Shown here in pieces: positions 21,788-34,511 of a stretch of 64,000 nt of DNA. Numbering within the stretch: the first letter of the stretch is position 1; the number at the start of each line of letters is the position of its first letter. A program made the position numbers and the translations under genes. Under the pieces are notes generated by a model. The model saw nothing but the letters and a program-made list of their open reading frames with translations. It was not told the origin of the DNA and did no database searches. This stretch comes from Thinopyrum elongatum. Its lineage: Eukaryota; Streptophyta; Magnoliopsida; Poales; Poaceae. The stretch covers positions 494,119,180 to 494,183,179 of the forward strand of contig CM022298.1 of assembly GCA_011799875.1 (NCBI GenBank), read 5' to 3'.

Positions 21788-22018
21788 ATGGTCTGAAAGT
21801 ATTTAGAACATTTTATATTTAATTTAAATATCAACGGGCCTAAAAAGGCCAAGAGGTGGAAGGCATCTTGGGCCACAAAGGCCCAAGTGGGGAGGCGCCT
21901 CCCTTCCCTACGGAAGGGGGCCGAATTGGAGTGGGGGAGTCCAATTCCTCCTCCATTGGCCTGTGAAAGGAGAGGGACTTTCCCTCCCCTTGTGGTGCCC
22001 CTCCTCTCCCTTCCAACC

Positions 22019-22026
22019 TATATATA
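22019..22026 (+). promoter_or_regulatory. Copia B 5' LTR TATA box
   Basis: The sequence tatatata lies in caacctatatataccag, matching 28868-28875 in the 3' LTR. Confidence 0.6.
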
Positions 22027-22490
22027 CCAGAGGATTTCCACCCTTTGGACATACAAGTTTTCGAGCCTCCTCTAGTTCTTCGAGTTCTAGTTCTAGTTCT
22101 AGTTGGTCCTACTTGACTAATCAGAGTTAGGCTAATCCTCTTGTCATCATAATTAGAAGCCCCGTGTGGTTCTAATATCCTCCCTGTAGTTCTCCAGCAA
22201 CGATTAGCTTTGTATGGCGAAGCACTGCCGGATCATGAAGGTTGCATGCTTGCAACCAAGTAGAGAGGTCGTGCTTTCCGTCTTTGGTTCGAGGAACTGT
22301 TCGTGGGCGGTTCGTGGGATCGTTCATCAACAATTCGAGAGACTCCAAGTATGATCTACACCGACATGTTCTTCTTCCACTGTAACTCGGTGACGGTAAT
22401 GATCATGATCCCAACCCGTTATGCATCTTCATATTGATCTTGGGTGTGCGTAGGCGCGGATATTTTTGTTTTCCACTACATTTTCCAATA

Positions 22491-25400
22491 GTGGCATCAT
22501 TAGCAGTTATAAGAGTAGGTGTAGGTTGCGATCTAGATCACATGTGATTGTGAGGGTTGATGTCCTTTCTATGCTTCCCTCGAGTGTTGCTTTGACTCAA
22601 TTCATCGACGAAATGGTGCCGCTTTTACAAGGTTCTGACAATCGATCGGCTCTGGCTGTCGACGATATTCTAATAGTTCCTTGGGCTTCACCATAGTTGA
22701 GAATAGTGAACCATCGCGTACACAAGAGGGTGCCAAAGATTGATGATCTTCTAGGGGGTCACGCGTATTAGACGAAGTTTAGTGTGGGGGACGAGACTTT
22801 TAATTAAGTCTCTTCTTTCACACACCCCGAAACTTAATCTAGCATCAAGAATCATCGCCTATATTATGGACGTAGGTAGCTACTATTAGTTGTTAAAATT
22901 GGTTAACCACGTAACTAATTTTTTTCTAAAACCGATTAGAGGACGTCTAACTTGATTTTGCAGGGTATGCATATGATGTGGTATAGCCTCCGTCATGATA
23001 ATGAGTTTATGTATGAGGTGGTTATATGTTGTAATGTTAAGTGCCCTGTGCATCACGACATTATGGCTGGAGCCACGAGATTTTCATTTTAATGTAAATC
23101 TTGTAGAGATAGCCTACATGCTACAGGTGACGATGGAAACCGTACATGGAGGACCCCGACAAGGAGAAGGTGTACTAGGCGTGGGACGAGGAGCTATAAT
23201 TTCCTGCCACGGCAGAATATCTGAATTTGGTGCCATGGCAACTTTTTCTGAAATTGCCGCCACGATAACATTTTTGAAATGGTTTCCACGGCAAAAAAAT
23301 ATTGGTCGTCATGATGCTTCAACTGGAGATTGAAAATGGTCACAGAGATTCTGGCACCCAGTGCTATACCATATCATGCTTTTATGAATTGCCTGAGATG
23401 TTTATCCCTTTGTTGTTTGCACCCTTCGATTGTGTAGTAGTCAATTATAGGGTGATCTCTCACAGTTAATATCAAGTTAAAAGGTGCTCTTCCCAGTGTT
23501 GCAACCATCTATAACACATAGCATTTCGGAGTGCGTCATGTTCACATGAGTACAAATGAGGCGTGAGGTGTAAGAAGGGACTGGTCAGACCATGTTAGCA
23601 AATAGCACTCGGTTCTCATGAAGTTCTAGCAGAATCATTCTGAGCTCAGAGCACAAAGCATCGAAAGATGAACAAGAGTCATATGGGGATATGATTGGCA
23701 AAAGTTTGCCCACTAGTCAAAATTCTCATCATCAGTGATGTCCACATCAATGGCTGAGAACTAGATTTGGATCTTAAATCACTTAAAATCAATTATGAGA
23801 GATGTTGATTTGAGTGAGAGCACAATTAGGTATTAATTTAGTTTAATCACTAATGCGAATTAATTATGAACAATGTCTATGTGTAGTTTGCATTATAGTT
23901 GTAGAATTATGGCTCATAGTTCCACCTTTGTTGTTGAAATTGATTGACTGTTATTTGTCTGGTTGAATCTTTTACGATTGAGAGGATTGTCCTCTAAGAG
24001 TGCCAAGAAGGATTTTATCCCATTGCATGCTTGCAATGCTCTCCTGCTAATGCTATGGATGAAGAGACTTATGTCCTTCGATCCAAAAAAGTTAAAATTG
24101 CATTACGGTCTGCTTGCTTTCGAGAAACCCGAACTTCAAAATGCTTGGGATAGTTATGTGATATTCTTGGAACTAAAAACTGTTTTTAGAAACAAACAAG
24201 GATTACAAGATATGTGAAATCTAAATAAGTGTTTTCTTTGCAAGATCTAGTGAAGTGTTCAACTATGTTTAAGACTGCAATGCGTAAGATCCGGAACAAC
24301 GCCAATCATGAGTTAGTGGCGAGAACTTAAAGAGAAAGAACAAAACCAAAGGATGTGATGAGATTTACATGCCTAGGGAAGTTTGGGGCTCACACCACTC
24401 TTAAAAAGTTAGATGATTCTTCTGTTGAGTGGGAGAAATGTTGAAAGTAAAACTATAAGAAGTTTAGAGGCGGAAGGAAAAGAAGACTGGAATGTCCAGC
24501 TCAGTTATGAATGTCGTACAGGTTATAAGATGTAGAGAAAGTCAGACAAGTAAAGTGTGATTCTTGAAAATTGTGATTAAATTGTTAAACACTAAATTCT
24601 TCGGGAATTGTGGTTAAAAGTTTATCACAAGCATACCGACTCAATTGCATGTTGTTGCGAATCGATGGAAGAATTACTACGGCCTACTGACCAACAAATT
24701 AAGTAGATTAAAATATGTGTTGAAAATTTTGTAATAGTTATGATACTTTTTCATCAACATATTACCTCTGAATTTATTTTCATAATTCATTTTAGAGTTT
24801 TGTACACTCTAGCCCATTGCATAGAAGTTGCAACGAGGTTGTTCATAAGAGAACAATAGTTGTTCGATGTAATGAACAAAAGGGCCATACTCCTATTGTG
24901 AATAGGGTATAGCTTATGAATATTGATAATAGAATTGAACATCCATAACACTGAAGCTAAATGTTGCAAGACTAAAAGAATACCACATATGTGTGGCACT
25001 GCATTTAGTCACATTGGAGAAACTGGCATGGAGAAATTCCATAGTGATGGATTTTGGAGTCATATGATTACGAATCATCGAACACTTGCGACTTTCATCA
25101 AAATAGTGAAGTAAACTAAAATACTGTTCACATGCCATAAAGAACGAGCAACAAAATAATTGGAAATATTCATATTGATGTGTGTAGTCCAATAAGTGTT
25201 GTTGCAAGCAGTGGATTTATCTATCTTCAAGGATGACTCAAGTAGATATTTATATTTACTAATAGAGACATAAATCTGGATATTTTTGAAACGTTTCAAA
25301 AGATTTTGAGAATGAAGTAGAAATTATTGTAACAAGAAAACTATGTTGCTACAATTGAATTGTAGAAAAGAATATTTGCGTTACAATTTTAGTGAATGTC

Positions 25401-26267
25401 GGATGAGCTGTGAAAAATATTTTATAACTTACACCTCCTAGAAACACTACTAAGAGTAGAGTGTTTTGAGTAGATGTAATCAAACTATATATGACATGGT
25501 GCGATCAAAGATGACATTAATTATTTCGCCAATATACTTTTTAATGTGATGCTTTCGAGACTGTGGATTTTACACTGAAAAGAGTGCCATCAAATTTTGT
25601 TGAAATAAGTGCTACTTTGTAGGTTATCCCAAATGGTTGGATATTCCTCTATCACTATGCTGAGGCAAAGTGTTTTGTCACAAAGTGCAAAATTTGTGAA
25701 TAAAATGTTTTCTGTAAAAGAATGAGTGGGAGGACAGTGCAATTTGATGATATTACAGAATATTCATGATCAGGTCAAGAAAAGAAATGCTAGAAGCGAT
25801 TCTAAAATTTCTTGCCGCGACTGATACATAAGCCTCTACATAGATATAGAGACTTCAGTCGAACGTGCAACTAAACTATATAGGTTGGGAAATTCATACA
25901 TACCTTCAGGGTGTGTAGACGAAATATTGTTGAAACAAACAATGAACCTATAATACACAGAGAAGCGTTGATGGGCCCTGACTCCGGAATTGGCTATACG
26001 CCAAAATAATCCGAGATAGTATTCATACACATAATTCATGTTTAGAACTTGATAGACGCTCTGAAACACTTAATAAAGTGCAGTGATGGATCTATAGATT
26101 GACAAAGATAAAAATGTTCTATAATGCTTGACTTGTTGCAAATAGTTTATGACAAGATCAAAGGGTTGATTATGACGAGATTGTCTCATCATAGTAATAC
26201 TTAAAGTCAGTTCAGATCAAACTAGCAATTACTAAATATTTCAGTTATGAGATATAACAGATGGATG
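22491..26267 (+). other. Decayed interior of copia B, gag to integrase portion
   Basis: The stretch begins with a degenerate primer site (tggcatcattag, 22492-22503). No frame is open for long, and the short ORFs (for example 23963-24217) have no domain I can recognise. It is AT-rich and mutated beyond reading, apart from weak traces such as gatggattttggagtcatatg (about 25047). A cluster of TGCCACGGCA-like words lies at 23205-23300. Confidence 0.55.
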
Positions 26268-27537
26268 TCAAAATGATTCCCATGAGATGGAAATAGAACC
26301 AAGGTTCTATATTTGATACGGTCCAAGGTAATTTTGTTGATCCAGAGGATGCCGGTAAATGTGCAAACTTCAAGAGATCTTGTAATGATCTAAAGAAAGA
26401 TAGTGGAGTTGGAATGTTTGTTTTGATGAATTGATCAAATAATATGATTTCGTCAATAGAAGCAAATATGTTTGTATTTACAAGAAAGTAAGTAGGAGCA
26501 TGATAATATTTCTAAACACTATGTGTGCATGACACATTGTTGATTGGAAATTATATAAATTTCTTGACACATATTAAGACTGTATTAAAACTAGTTTTTC
26601 AGTAAAGTACTTAGGCAATATAGTCCTTGTATTGGGCACTATAATCTATGGAGATAGTTGTGCCTAATCAGGGCTTAGCCAAAATAGATACTAACAAAAT
26701 ACTAAAGCAGTTTAGTATGAAAAACACCAAGAAGAGTTTATTGTTAAAGTCACATGGAAGGAGATCTTAGCAAGAATCGGTATCTTGAAATATTGATGAG
26801 TGAAATACATGATTTCAATCACACTTGTGTTAATCCCATGGTATGTAAATAACTAGATATGTCCAAGTACTCCAAGTAAGTTGTGAGTAAATTTACCAAA
26901 ATGGTCAAATTGTTGATCATAGCACAACAGTGAAAATATCGTTAAGTACTAACAACACGTTTCTCGCATACGGTGAAAATGAAGAGATTATTGTAAGGAG
27001 TTACATCAATTCATGCTTGATGTAAGTAGTACATCAACAAAAACTTCATTTGATGCTCCACGCAAATTTTGATATCAATTAAATCATTTATGGTGGCACG
27101 GTAAGTTGGAATTGGTCCGAGAGAGTTACTATAGTGAATTCTATATAGAAGGCTAAATATATTGTTGCTTTAGAAGCAACAATAGAAAGTGATGAATCAA
27201 AGGTTCATTTATGAACTTGGAATGGTTTCTAGATGATTGTGCAAATAGAACATTGTTCTTGATATTGGTTCTATAACTCAAATCTAAGGAATCAATGGTC
27301 CTGTTAGTTATTCAATACATACAAAGCCAGTTTCACACAAATTATGAATTTATGTGAAAGCATGACAGATGCATTGAAATGCAAATGAAACACATGGATC
27401 TGAAGATTGTCAGATTCAATAGGACGAAGTCTATACCACAAGCAAAGCATGGACTAACACCGGATTGCCATTGGTGTAAAAGTTAAAAGTGCTAACTAGA
27501 TTATTAACTCTAGTGCAAGTGGGAGACTGTTGGAAAT
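26268..27537 (+). pseudogene. pol: Reverse transcriptase/RNase H remnant of copia B
   Basis: Copia RT pieces can be read in several frames: QMDVKM (about 26268), FVDPEDAGK (about 26332), SKYVCIYKKVS (about 26465) and FSVKYLGNIVLVLGTIIYGD (about 26600). Many stops and frameshifts interrupt them. The YVDD box is not preserved. The order and spacing fit copia pol read on the plus strand toward the 3' LTR, ending at the tract gtgggagac. Confidence 0.7.
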
Positions 27538-29334
27538 ATGCCCTAGAGCCAATAATATTGTATTATTATGTTTCCATATTCATAATTAAATGTTTATATT
27601 TCATGCTATAACTGCTATGATCCTGGAATATGCGATTCAGTGGAAAACTCATATGCACGTGTGAAATGATAAACGGATAAAATAAAGGTTCCTAGTCTCA
27701 CCTCTAAGACTAGATCAAGTGTTGTTGGTGATCATATTTTTTGGATCTTTGGATATCATTAAGTGTAACGATAGTCCTAGAAACAACATGGAGATTATGA
27801 CATTAGAAGAACAATCATATTGAATCGACCCAAACTTGTTTGTTATGAATTGAGTTAATATCGTCTGTATTCAATTGTAATAACATGGAGTGTTAATGTG
27901 TGACTTTGCTCCTTAGACCATGAGAGTATCGTAGTCACTTCTTACCGTACGGTGGGCATTGCGTTTGCTCAAATGTCACCTGTAACACGGTGATCATAAG
28001 GACAACTTACAGGTTCATTGGAAAGTTTGACAAGGGACTGGATAGCTCGAGAGTGGGATTTGCTCCTCCTACGATGGAGAGATATTCTTAGGGCCCTCTC
28101 GGTGTGATGGCATCTATTATCATATGACCCGACACATGTGACTTCATCACGGGGATGCCGGAACATAATAACGAGAAAGAAGAACAAGACCGGTAACAAG
28201 GATTTTGGTATAGTGAGCATGGTGATGACTCAGGAGGATACTGATGCATCCCAGGTTTTGTGAAGTATCTCAAAGCAAAGGGAACATCACATGATAGCCA
28301 AAGGTTCACTTGAATATCATTCGTGTGCTCATAGTTTCGATATGGACGTCCACGGCCCCGCTGTCGGTCATTGAACGAAGGGATTTCGTTCATGTCTTTG
28401 AGTTACCGAACCTACGGGGTTACAAGCTTAAGGCAATCATGATCTACTGAGTGTTAGTAGGATAGGATTCATGAGAATATATTTGTGTAATTATTTCATG
28501 AATATTCAGAATAGTTCTGAGAGGATCCGAAAGCGCTTCGGGGTCACCGGAAGGGTTTCGGTGAGTACCGGGTATTTCTGATCAATTATATATAGGTGCA
28601 AAATGCTTCTGGAGATGTTAAAAAAATATATAAAATGGTCTGAAAGTATTTAGAACATTTATATTTAATTTAAATATCAACGGGCATAAAAAGGCCAAGA
28701 GGTGGTAGGCAACTTGGGCCACAAAGGCCCAAGTGAGGAGGCGCCTCCCTTCCCTAAGGAAGGAGGCCGAATTGGAGTGGGGGAGGAGTCCAACTACTCC
28801 TACCTTAGCAGGCCAAGGGAGAGGGTCTTTCCCTCCCGTTGTGGAGCCCCTCCTCTCCCCTCCAACTTATATATACTAGAGGATTTCCACTCTTTGGACA
28901 TACAAGTTTTGGAGCCTCCTCTAGTTCTTATAGTTCTAGTTCTAGTTGGTCCTAGTTTACTAATTAGAGATAGGCTAATCCTCTTGTCATCATAATTAGA
29001 AGACCCGTGTGGTTCTAATCTCCTCCCTCTAATTCTCCGGTGACGATTAGCTTTGGATGGCGAAGCGCTGCCGGATCATGAAGGTTGCATGCTTGCAACC
29101 AAGTAGAGAGGTCATGCTTTCGGTCCTAGGTTCGAGGGACTATTCGTGGGCAGTTCGCGGGATTGTTCATCGACTGTTCAAGGGACTCCAAGTTATATCC
29201 ACACCGACACGTTCTTCTTCCACTACAACTCGGTGAAGGTAACGATCGTGATCCCAACCTGTTATGCATCTTAATATTCATCTTGGGTGTGCGTAGGCTT
29301 GATTTTTTTTTGTTTTCTACTATGTTTCCCAACA
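27538..29334 (+). mobile_element. 3' LTR of copia B
   Basis: This 1797-bp LTR runs from tgttggaaatatgccctaga to ..tgtttcccaaca. It keeps the canonical CA end that the 5' LTR has lost. The TATA box is at 28868-28875. Confidence 0.9.
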
Positions 29335-30936
29335 TAAATAATCTCTATGAGGGAACTAGCCAATACAATATAATGATGACAACAATATATAGTGAATGCA
29401 AGGTCAAGAGACCAAAGTAAACCACAATTAGTGGCTAGGGTTAGAGATAACCGAAGACACGGAGACGAGGATGTATCCCGATGTTCACTTCCTTGGAGGG
29501 AAGCTAGTCACCGTTCGAGCGCTGGGTGTTACCACAAAGGCACACCAATGCCACGAAGGCTCACCCTATTCTCTCTCGGAGACAACACCATGAAGGCATT
29601 TCTCAACCACTAGTGGTTGACCTTGAGGCGACCTCCAAACCTTCACAAACTTTCCAGGGGAACATCACAAGTTGATTCCTCACCGGAGCACTCCTACCGC
29701 CTAGGAGTCTCCAACCTCCAAGAGTAACAAGATCAAGGGGGAAATGATCAAGACTTTCTCAAAACACGAATTGCTTTGGTCAAAAGAAGGAAAGAGAGTG
29801 GATCTATCACTTGGTGAATCTCTCTCAAGAAAGCATCTCATTATTCCCTTGTAGATCTAAGATTTGGGGTGGGAGAAAGTGAGAGGGAGCTTCTTTGTGT
29901 TCTAGGGTTCATATGAGTGTACTGCTCAACCCATCCACAAAGTTGTGAAGGGGTATATATAGTGTGGCCCCAAAACTAGTCGTTGGAGTGTAAAATCACG
30001 TGTAAGTATCGCACGTCTGGTAAGTACTGGACATCTGGTCGCTATAGTTTTTGCACTAGCTAAATGAAACATCAAAGACAGAGTAACAGGGCACCGGATG
30101 TCTGGAGAAGATCGGATGACTGGCAATTTGGCTCTGTATAGGATCGACCGGATTTCTGGTGGGGACCAAAAATCCGACAGTTTCTTTCTGTTGAGATGCC
30201 CCAGATTTCTGGAAGGTTCGGGACTTTTGGTGAGCAAGGAGTGATCGGACGTCGGGTATACCGGTCGTCCGGTGAGATAGAGACCAAATGAACTCATATG
30301 TGGGTGTATGTTTGACTTAGGATGAAGGATGACAAAATGAAAGATATAAGAAGCAATCGTGGGCATCGTGCAAATCCTTCACGAACCCCTTTGATCCCCT
30401 CTTAATAGTGCAGGAACCCTATAACTCAAGAACATAAAAGAGCTACACTAGATAACTTCCAGAAATCAATTCTTGAGCATATCATTCTTTGATGGTCATC
30501 TATCCACACTACTAAATCCAAAGGAATTAATACCTTCAACACGTGCATTCCACTTGAGGTTGATGTTGATGTTTATAATTGGCTCAAGTTGGAAACACAA
30601 TCTTGATCAAGACATATGTAGAAGACGACGAATGGCTCCCCTATAATTAAACCATGTGGGAAGCATTTCCTTGTATTCCATCTTTTCATATGTCCATCAC
30701 ACGGTCAACTTCAAGCTTCAAGCATGTAGTTATTCTTAATGCCTATCTTGAACTTGCCCTTCTTCAACCATGATCATCCTTTCATGGCATTTGGAATCTT
30801 TCAGTTGATGCAAGTCCATGAGAAACACCTAACCCACATAGATATAGAAAACACATTGAAGGGGTTAGGTACACAAAATGCAATTGATAATTTCTTACCA
30901 TACCACAAGATATCATGTGATACATCATTTGCTCTA
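29335..30936 (-). mobile_element. 5' LTR of element C, second (middle) segment
   Basis: This continues the minus-strand Sirevirus LTR between copia B and the CACTA element. On the minus strand it has a TATA box (tatatata, about 29954) followed by a transcribed-looking region. Upstream lie CCGGA..TCTGG-type palindromic words (30095-30270) of the kind found in Sirevirus LTRs. Small ORFs here are chance. Confidence 0.75.
30934..30936. repeat. Target-site duplication CTA, left of CACTA element
   Basis: The sequence cta immediately precedes cactactacagg and is repeated at 48456-48458 after the right end. Confidence 0.85.
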
Positions 30937-31094
30937 CACTACTACAGGATGCTGCTAACGTGACACTACAATCAGAGACCCTTTGACGAAACTGTGTGCG
31001 ATGCATTAATCGCAAATGGTGATGTAAAAAAACCGTTAAAAAAGATGCAAAACATTTCCGATGGCGGATACATCAAACACGGTTCAGATTTTAG

Positions 31095-31515
31095 TTGCGT
31101 GTGCGATGCGGGGCATATGGTTGATCCATATGAACTGTTTGCGATAAGACAGAACAACAGAAACGGGCAGGCAGATCAAGGTGTGTGCGATATATGGCAT
31201 ACAGTTCACCCCGATGAACTATTTTTGATAAGGCGGAACAACAGAAATGGGCAGCCAGATGAAGGTGTGTGTGATATACGGCATACAGTTCACTCGGATG
31301 AACTGTTTGTGATTAGGCAACACAAAAAAACGGTCAGCTAGATCAAGGTGTGTGCGATATACGGCATACTGTTCACTCAGATGAACTATTTGCGTTGAGC
31401 CAAGAGAACAAAAATGGTTCAACTTAACAAAATGTGTGTGATGCGTGGCAAATAGGTCTGTAATCAGAAATGTGTGGGAAGACCGATAACAACATAGACG
31501 ATTCCTGTTAATAGG
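31095..31515. repeat. 84-bp subterminal repeat array of the CACTA element
   Basis: Units carrying gtgtgcgat(a/g), then ggcatac.gttca.., then gatgaactgtttg recur at about 31097, 31181, 31265, 31348 and 31431, a period of 83-84 bp. CACTA transposases and accessory proteins are known to bind subterminal repeats. Confidence 0.85.
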
Positions 31516-31761
31516 CCGTGTGTGTTGTGTCGGCTAGAAGAGGGGCCAAACGTGGGCGTTTATTTGCAAAAAGATTTGCAAAAACGAAGTGTGTGGAATG
31601 ACTTCGATCATAAGTTTACCCGTGGGTGATGAGGTCAAAGTTACACAGAAGGGTGATGATGGACACTCGAGTGCGATAATTAATTATGTGCTCTACAGGG
31701 CGCACGGTTGAAGAAACCAACTATGTGCAATAATGTCGAAGATCGCAGTTGAGTTAGCTAT

Positions 31762-33338
31762 TGATACGTCTCCAACATATCTATAATTTTTTATTGTTCC
31801 ATGCTGTTATATTATCATTCTTGGATGTTTTACAATCATTTTATAGTCATTTTATATCATTTTTTGGTACTAACCTATTGACATAGTGCCAAGTGCCAGT
31901 TGCTGTTTTTTGCATGTTTTTTACATCGCAGGAAATCAATACCAAATGGAGTCCAAACACAGCGAAACTTTTTGTGGATTTTTTTTGGACCAGAAGACAT
32001 CCAGTGGACCGGAGAAGCGCCTGGGGGGTGCTTCAAGGGGAGCACAACCCACCAGGGCGTGCCTGGAGGCCCAGGCGCGCCCTGATGGGTTGTTCCCACC
32101 TCGGGTGCCCCGGCGTCTTTGCTCTATAAATACCCCAATATTCCAGAAACCCTAGGAGAGTCGACCAAAATCAATTCCGGCCGCCGCAGAGTCCAGGACC
32201 ACCAGATCCAATCTAGACACCATCATGGAGGGGTTCACCACTTCCATTGGTGCCTCTCCGATGATGCGTGAGTAGTTCTTTGTAGACCTACGGGTCCGTA
32301 GTTAGTATCTAGATGGCTTCCTCTCTCTCTCTTGATGTTCAATACAATGGTCTCTTGGAGATCCATATGATGTAACTCTTTTTGCGGTGTGTTTGTTGGG
32401 ATCCGATGAACTTTGAGTTTATGATCAGATCTATCTTTTTATCCATGAAAGTTATTTGAGTCTTCTTTGATCTCTTATATGCATGATTGCTTATAGCCTC
32501 GTATTTCTTCTCTGATATTTGGGTTTTGTTTGGCTAACTTGATCTATTTATCTTGCAATGGGAAGAGGTGCTTTGTAGTGGGTTCGATCTTACGGTGCTG
32601 GATCCCAGTGACAGAAGGGGAACCGACATGTACGTATCATTGCTACTAAGGATAAAACGATGGGGTCTATTTCTACATAAATAGATCTTGTCTACATCAT
32701 GTCATCGTTCTTATTGCATTACTCCGTTTCTCCATGAACTTAATACACTAGATGCATGCTGGATAGCGGTTGATGTGTGGAGTAATAGTAGTAGATGCAG
32801 GCAGGAGTCGGTCTACTAAACTTGGACGTGATGCCTATATAATGATCATTACCTGGATATCATCATGGTTATTTGAAGTTTTATGAATTGCCCAACAGTA
32901 ATTTGTTCACCCACCGTTTGCTATTTTTCTCGAGATAAGCCACTAGTGAAATCTATGGCCCCCGGGTCTCTTCTTTAATATATTTGCCTTTGCGATCAAT
33001 TTTCCTTTGCTTTTATTTTCAGATCTATTAAACCAAAAATACAAAAATACCTTGCTGCACTTTATTTTATTTGGTGTTCGACCTATCAATATTTACTACT
33101 CTCTCACGTCCATTTGCCAATTTTTGGCGCCGTTGCCCGAAAGGGATTGACAACCCCTTTTACACGTCGGGTTGCGAGTATTTGTTATTTGTGTGCAGGT
33201 GCTGTTTACGTAGTTTTGCTTGGTTCTCCTACTGGTTCGATAACCTTGGTTTCATCACTGAGGGAAATACCTACCGCCACTGTGCTGCATCATCCCTTCC
33301 TCTTTGGGGAAATACCGACGTAGCTTCAAGCCGCATCA
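31762..33338 (+). mobile_element. 5' LTR of the nested Athila-type element
   Basis: This 1577-bp LTR starts tgatacgtctccaac and ends ..caagccgcatca. A TATA box lies at 32125 and a short CT run near 32320. Confidence 0.88.
32125..32132 (+). promoter_or_regulatory. TATA box of the Athila-type 5' LTR
   Basis: The sequence tataaata in gctctataaatacccc is repeated at 37280-37287 in the 3' LTR. Confidence 0.65.
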
Positions 33339-33349
33339 AAAGGAATTTC

Positions 33350-33367
33350 TGGCGCCGTTGCCGGGGA
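33350..33367 (+). other. Primer-binding site (tRNA-Asp type)
   Basis: The sequence tggcgccgttgccgggga lies 11 bases after the LTR end. It matches the complement of plant tRNA-Asp 3' ends and is typical of the Athila lineage. Confidence 0.8.
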
Positions 33368-33589
33368 GACATCATCAACATCTACCAGGTTCCTAATCAC
33401 AAATCTCATCTCCTTGCAGTTTACATTATTTTCCATTTGCCTCTCATTTTCCTCTCCCCCACTTCACAAAAATTTGCCATTTTATTCGCCTCTTTTTCAT
33501 TCGCCTTTTTCTCGTTAGATCTCATGTTTGCTTGTGTTGCCATGTGCCTTCTATTTGCTTGCATCTTCGCTTGCTAAAAATCTATTTTT

Positions 33590-34444
33590 ATGGATCCTCA
33601 TCCACTTGCTAATCTTTTCAAAAGATCCAATTATGATGAACCAATTGCTAGTGAATTGAGTTCACTAGATTATCTTTATGAAGTTTTGCTTGAGATTTAT
33701 GAATCTGAAAATTGTGATGAAGTGTTAAATGAAGGAATTTATAAACTGGTTCATGATAGCTCCTTGAATGAAAAGCATGATTGCAATGATGTTATTATAA
33801 ATTATATTAATGTCAATTGTGCTAATAATATGCAAAACCCCAAGCTTGGGGATGCTAATTTTGATATGCCCATTACTTATTGCAATGATCATGATTGGGG
33901 TGATTCTTCTTATGATCTTGAAAATTTATTTAAGCCTCATGATGAATATGTTATTGATAATAATGTTTGCAATAATATTGAAAGTGGGTTTGGAAGAGTG
34001 TCAACTTTAGGTAAAAATAATCCCACATATTTGAAGAGTGTTCAATCTTATGAAATTTTTGATAAAAGTGGGCTTGGAGAGGTCATGACTTTATTTTATG
34101 ATAATCCCACTATTTTGGAAGAGTGTTAACTTTGCATGCATGTGGATCATGAAGAGAATTTTTTATGTGATAGCTATATTGTTGAATTTGATTATGATCC
34201 TACACGTAATTATTATGAGAGAGGAAAATATGGTTGTAGAAATTTTCATGTTACTAAATTTCCTCTCGTTATGTTGAGATTGCTATTGTTTCTTTCTTCT
34301 TCTTTGCATATGCTAGAATTTGCTTGTCTTGATGATTTGTTCTCTTATAAAATTCCTATGCATAAAAAATATGTTAGACTTAAATATGTTTGTCACATGT
34401 TTTATGATGCTCTCTTTGTGTTTTCATTATTATCTTTCATGTGA
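33590..34444 (+). pseudogene. ORF of unknown function in the Athila-type element, one premature stop
   Basis: The ATG at 33590 opens a 285-codon frame that is open except for a TAA at 34127-34129. After that stop the same frame continues to the natural end at 34442-34444. The product is rich in Asn, Asp, Glu and Tyr (LYEVLLEIYESENCDEVLN; later YIVEFDYDPTRNYYERGKYG) and ends with a hydrophobic stretch. It takes the place of gag but shows no CCHC box, protease or polymerase motif. I recall similar ORFs in other Triticeae elements of this type, which suggests a conserved but unassigned protein. Calling it gag-derived would be a guess. Confidence 0.65.
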
Positions 34445-34493
34445 GCATCAATAAAATCTTATGCCTAGCTAGGGGCGTAAAACGATAGCGCTC

Positions 34494-34511
34494 GTTGGGA
34501 GGCAACCCAAC
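34494..34511. repeat. Small hairpin after the unknown ORF
   Basis: The arms gttggg and cccaac are perfectly complementary, with loop aggcaa. It lies about 50 bases after the ORF end and just after an ataaaa A-rich word. Confidence 0.7.

Larger units (their letters stand above)
20660..22490 (+). mobile_element. 5' LTR of copia B
   Basis: This 1831-bp LTR starts tgttgg and ends ttttccaata (CA mutated to TA). A TATA box lies at 22019-22026. An AT dinucleotide run at 21763-21787 is much longer than the equivalent in the 3' LTR. Confidence 0.9.
20660..29334 (+). mobile_element. Copia B: LTR retrotransposon with target duplication TAAAT
   Basis: The element is 8675 bp with two LTRs (20660-22490 and 27538-29334). 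It is flanked by taaat at 20655-20659 and 29335-29339. The LTR start tgttggaaatatgccctaga and the tract gtgggagac before the 3' LTR are typical of the Angela/WIS/BARE group of Triticeae copia elements or a close relative. The interior holds only decayed pol. It lies inside the LTR of element C. Confidence 0.93.

Noticed and set aside
30937..31761. Possible satellite DNA
   Set aside because: The 84-bp array is short and tied to a CACTA terminus, so subterminal repeats explain it.
31893..32155. ORFs at 31886-32155 and 37037-37426
   Set aside because: They fall in the U3 and leader of both Athila-type LTR copies and are not conserved as proteins.
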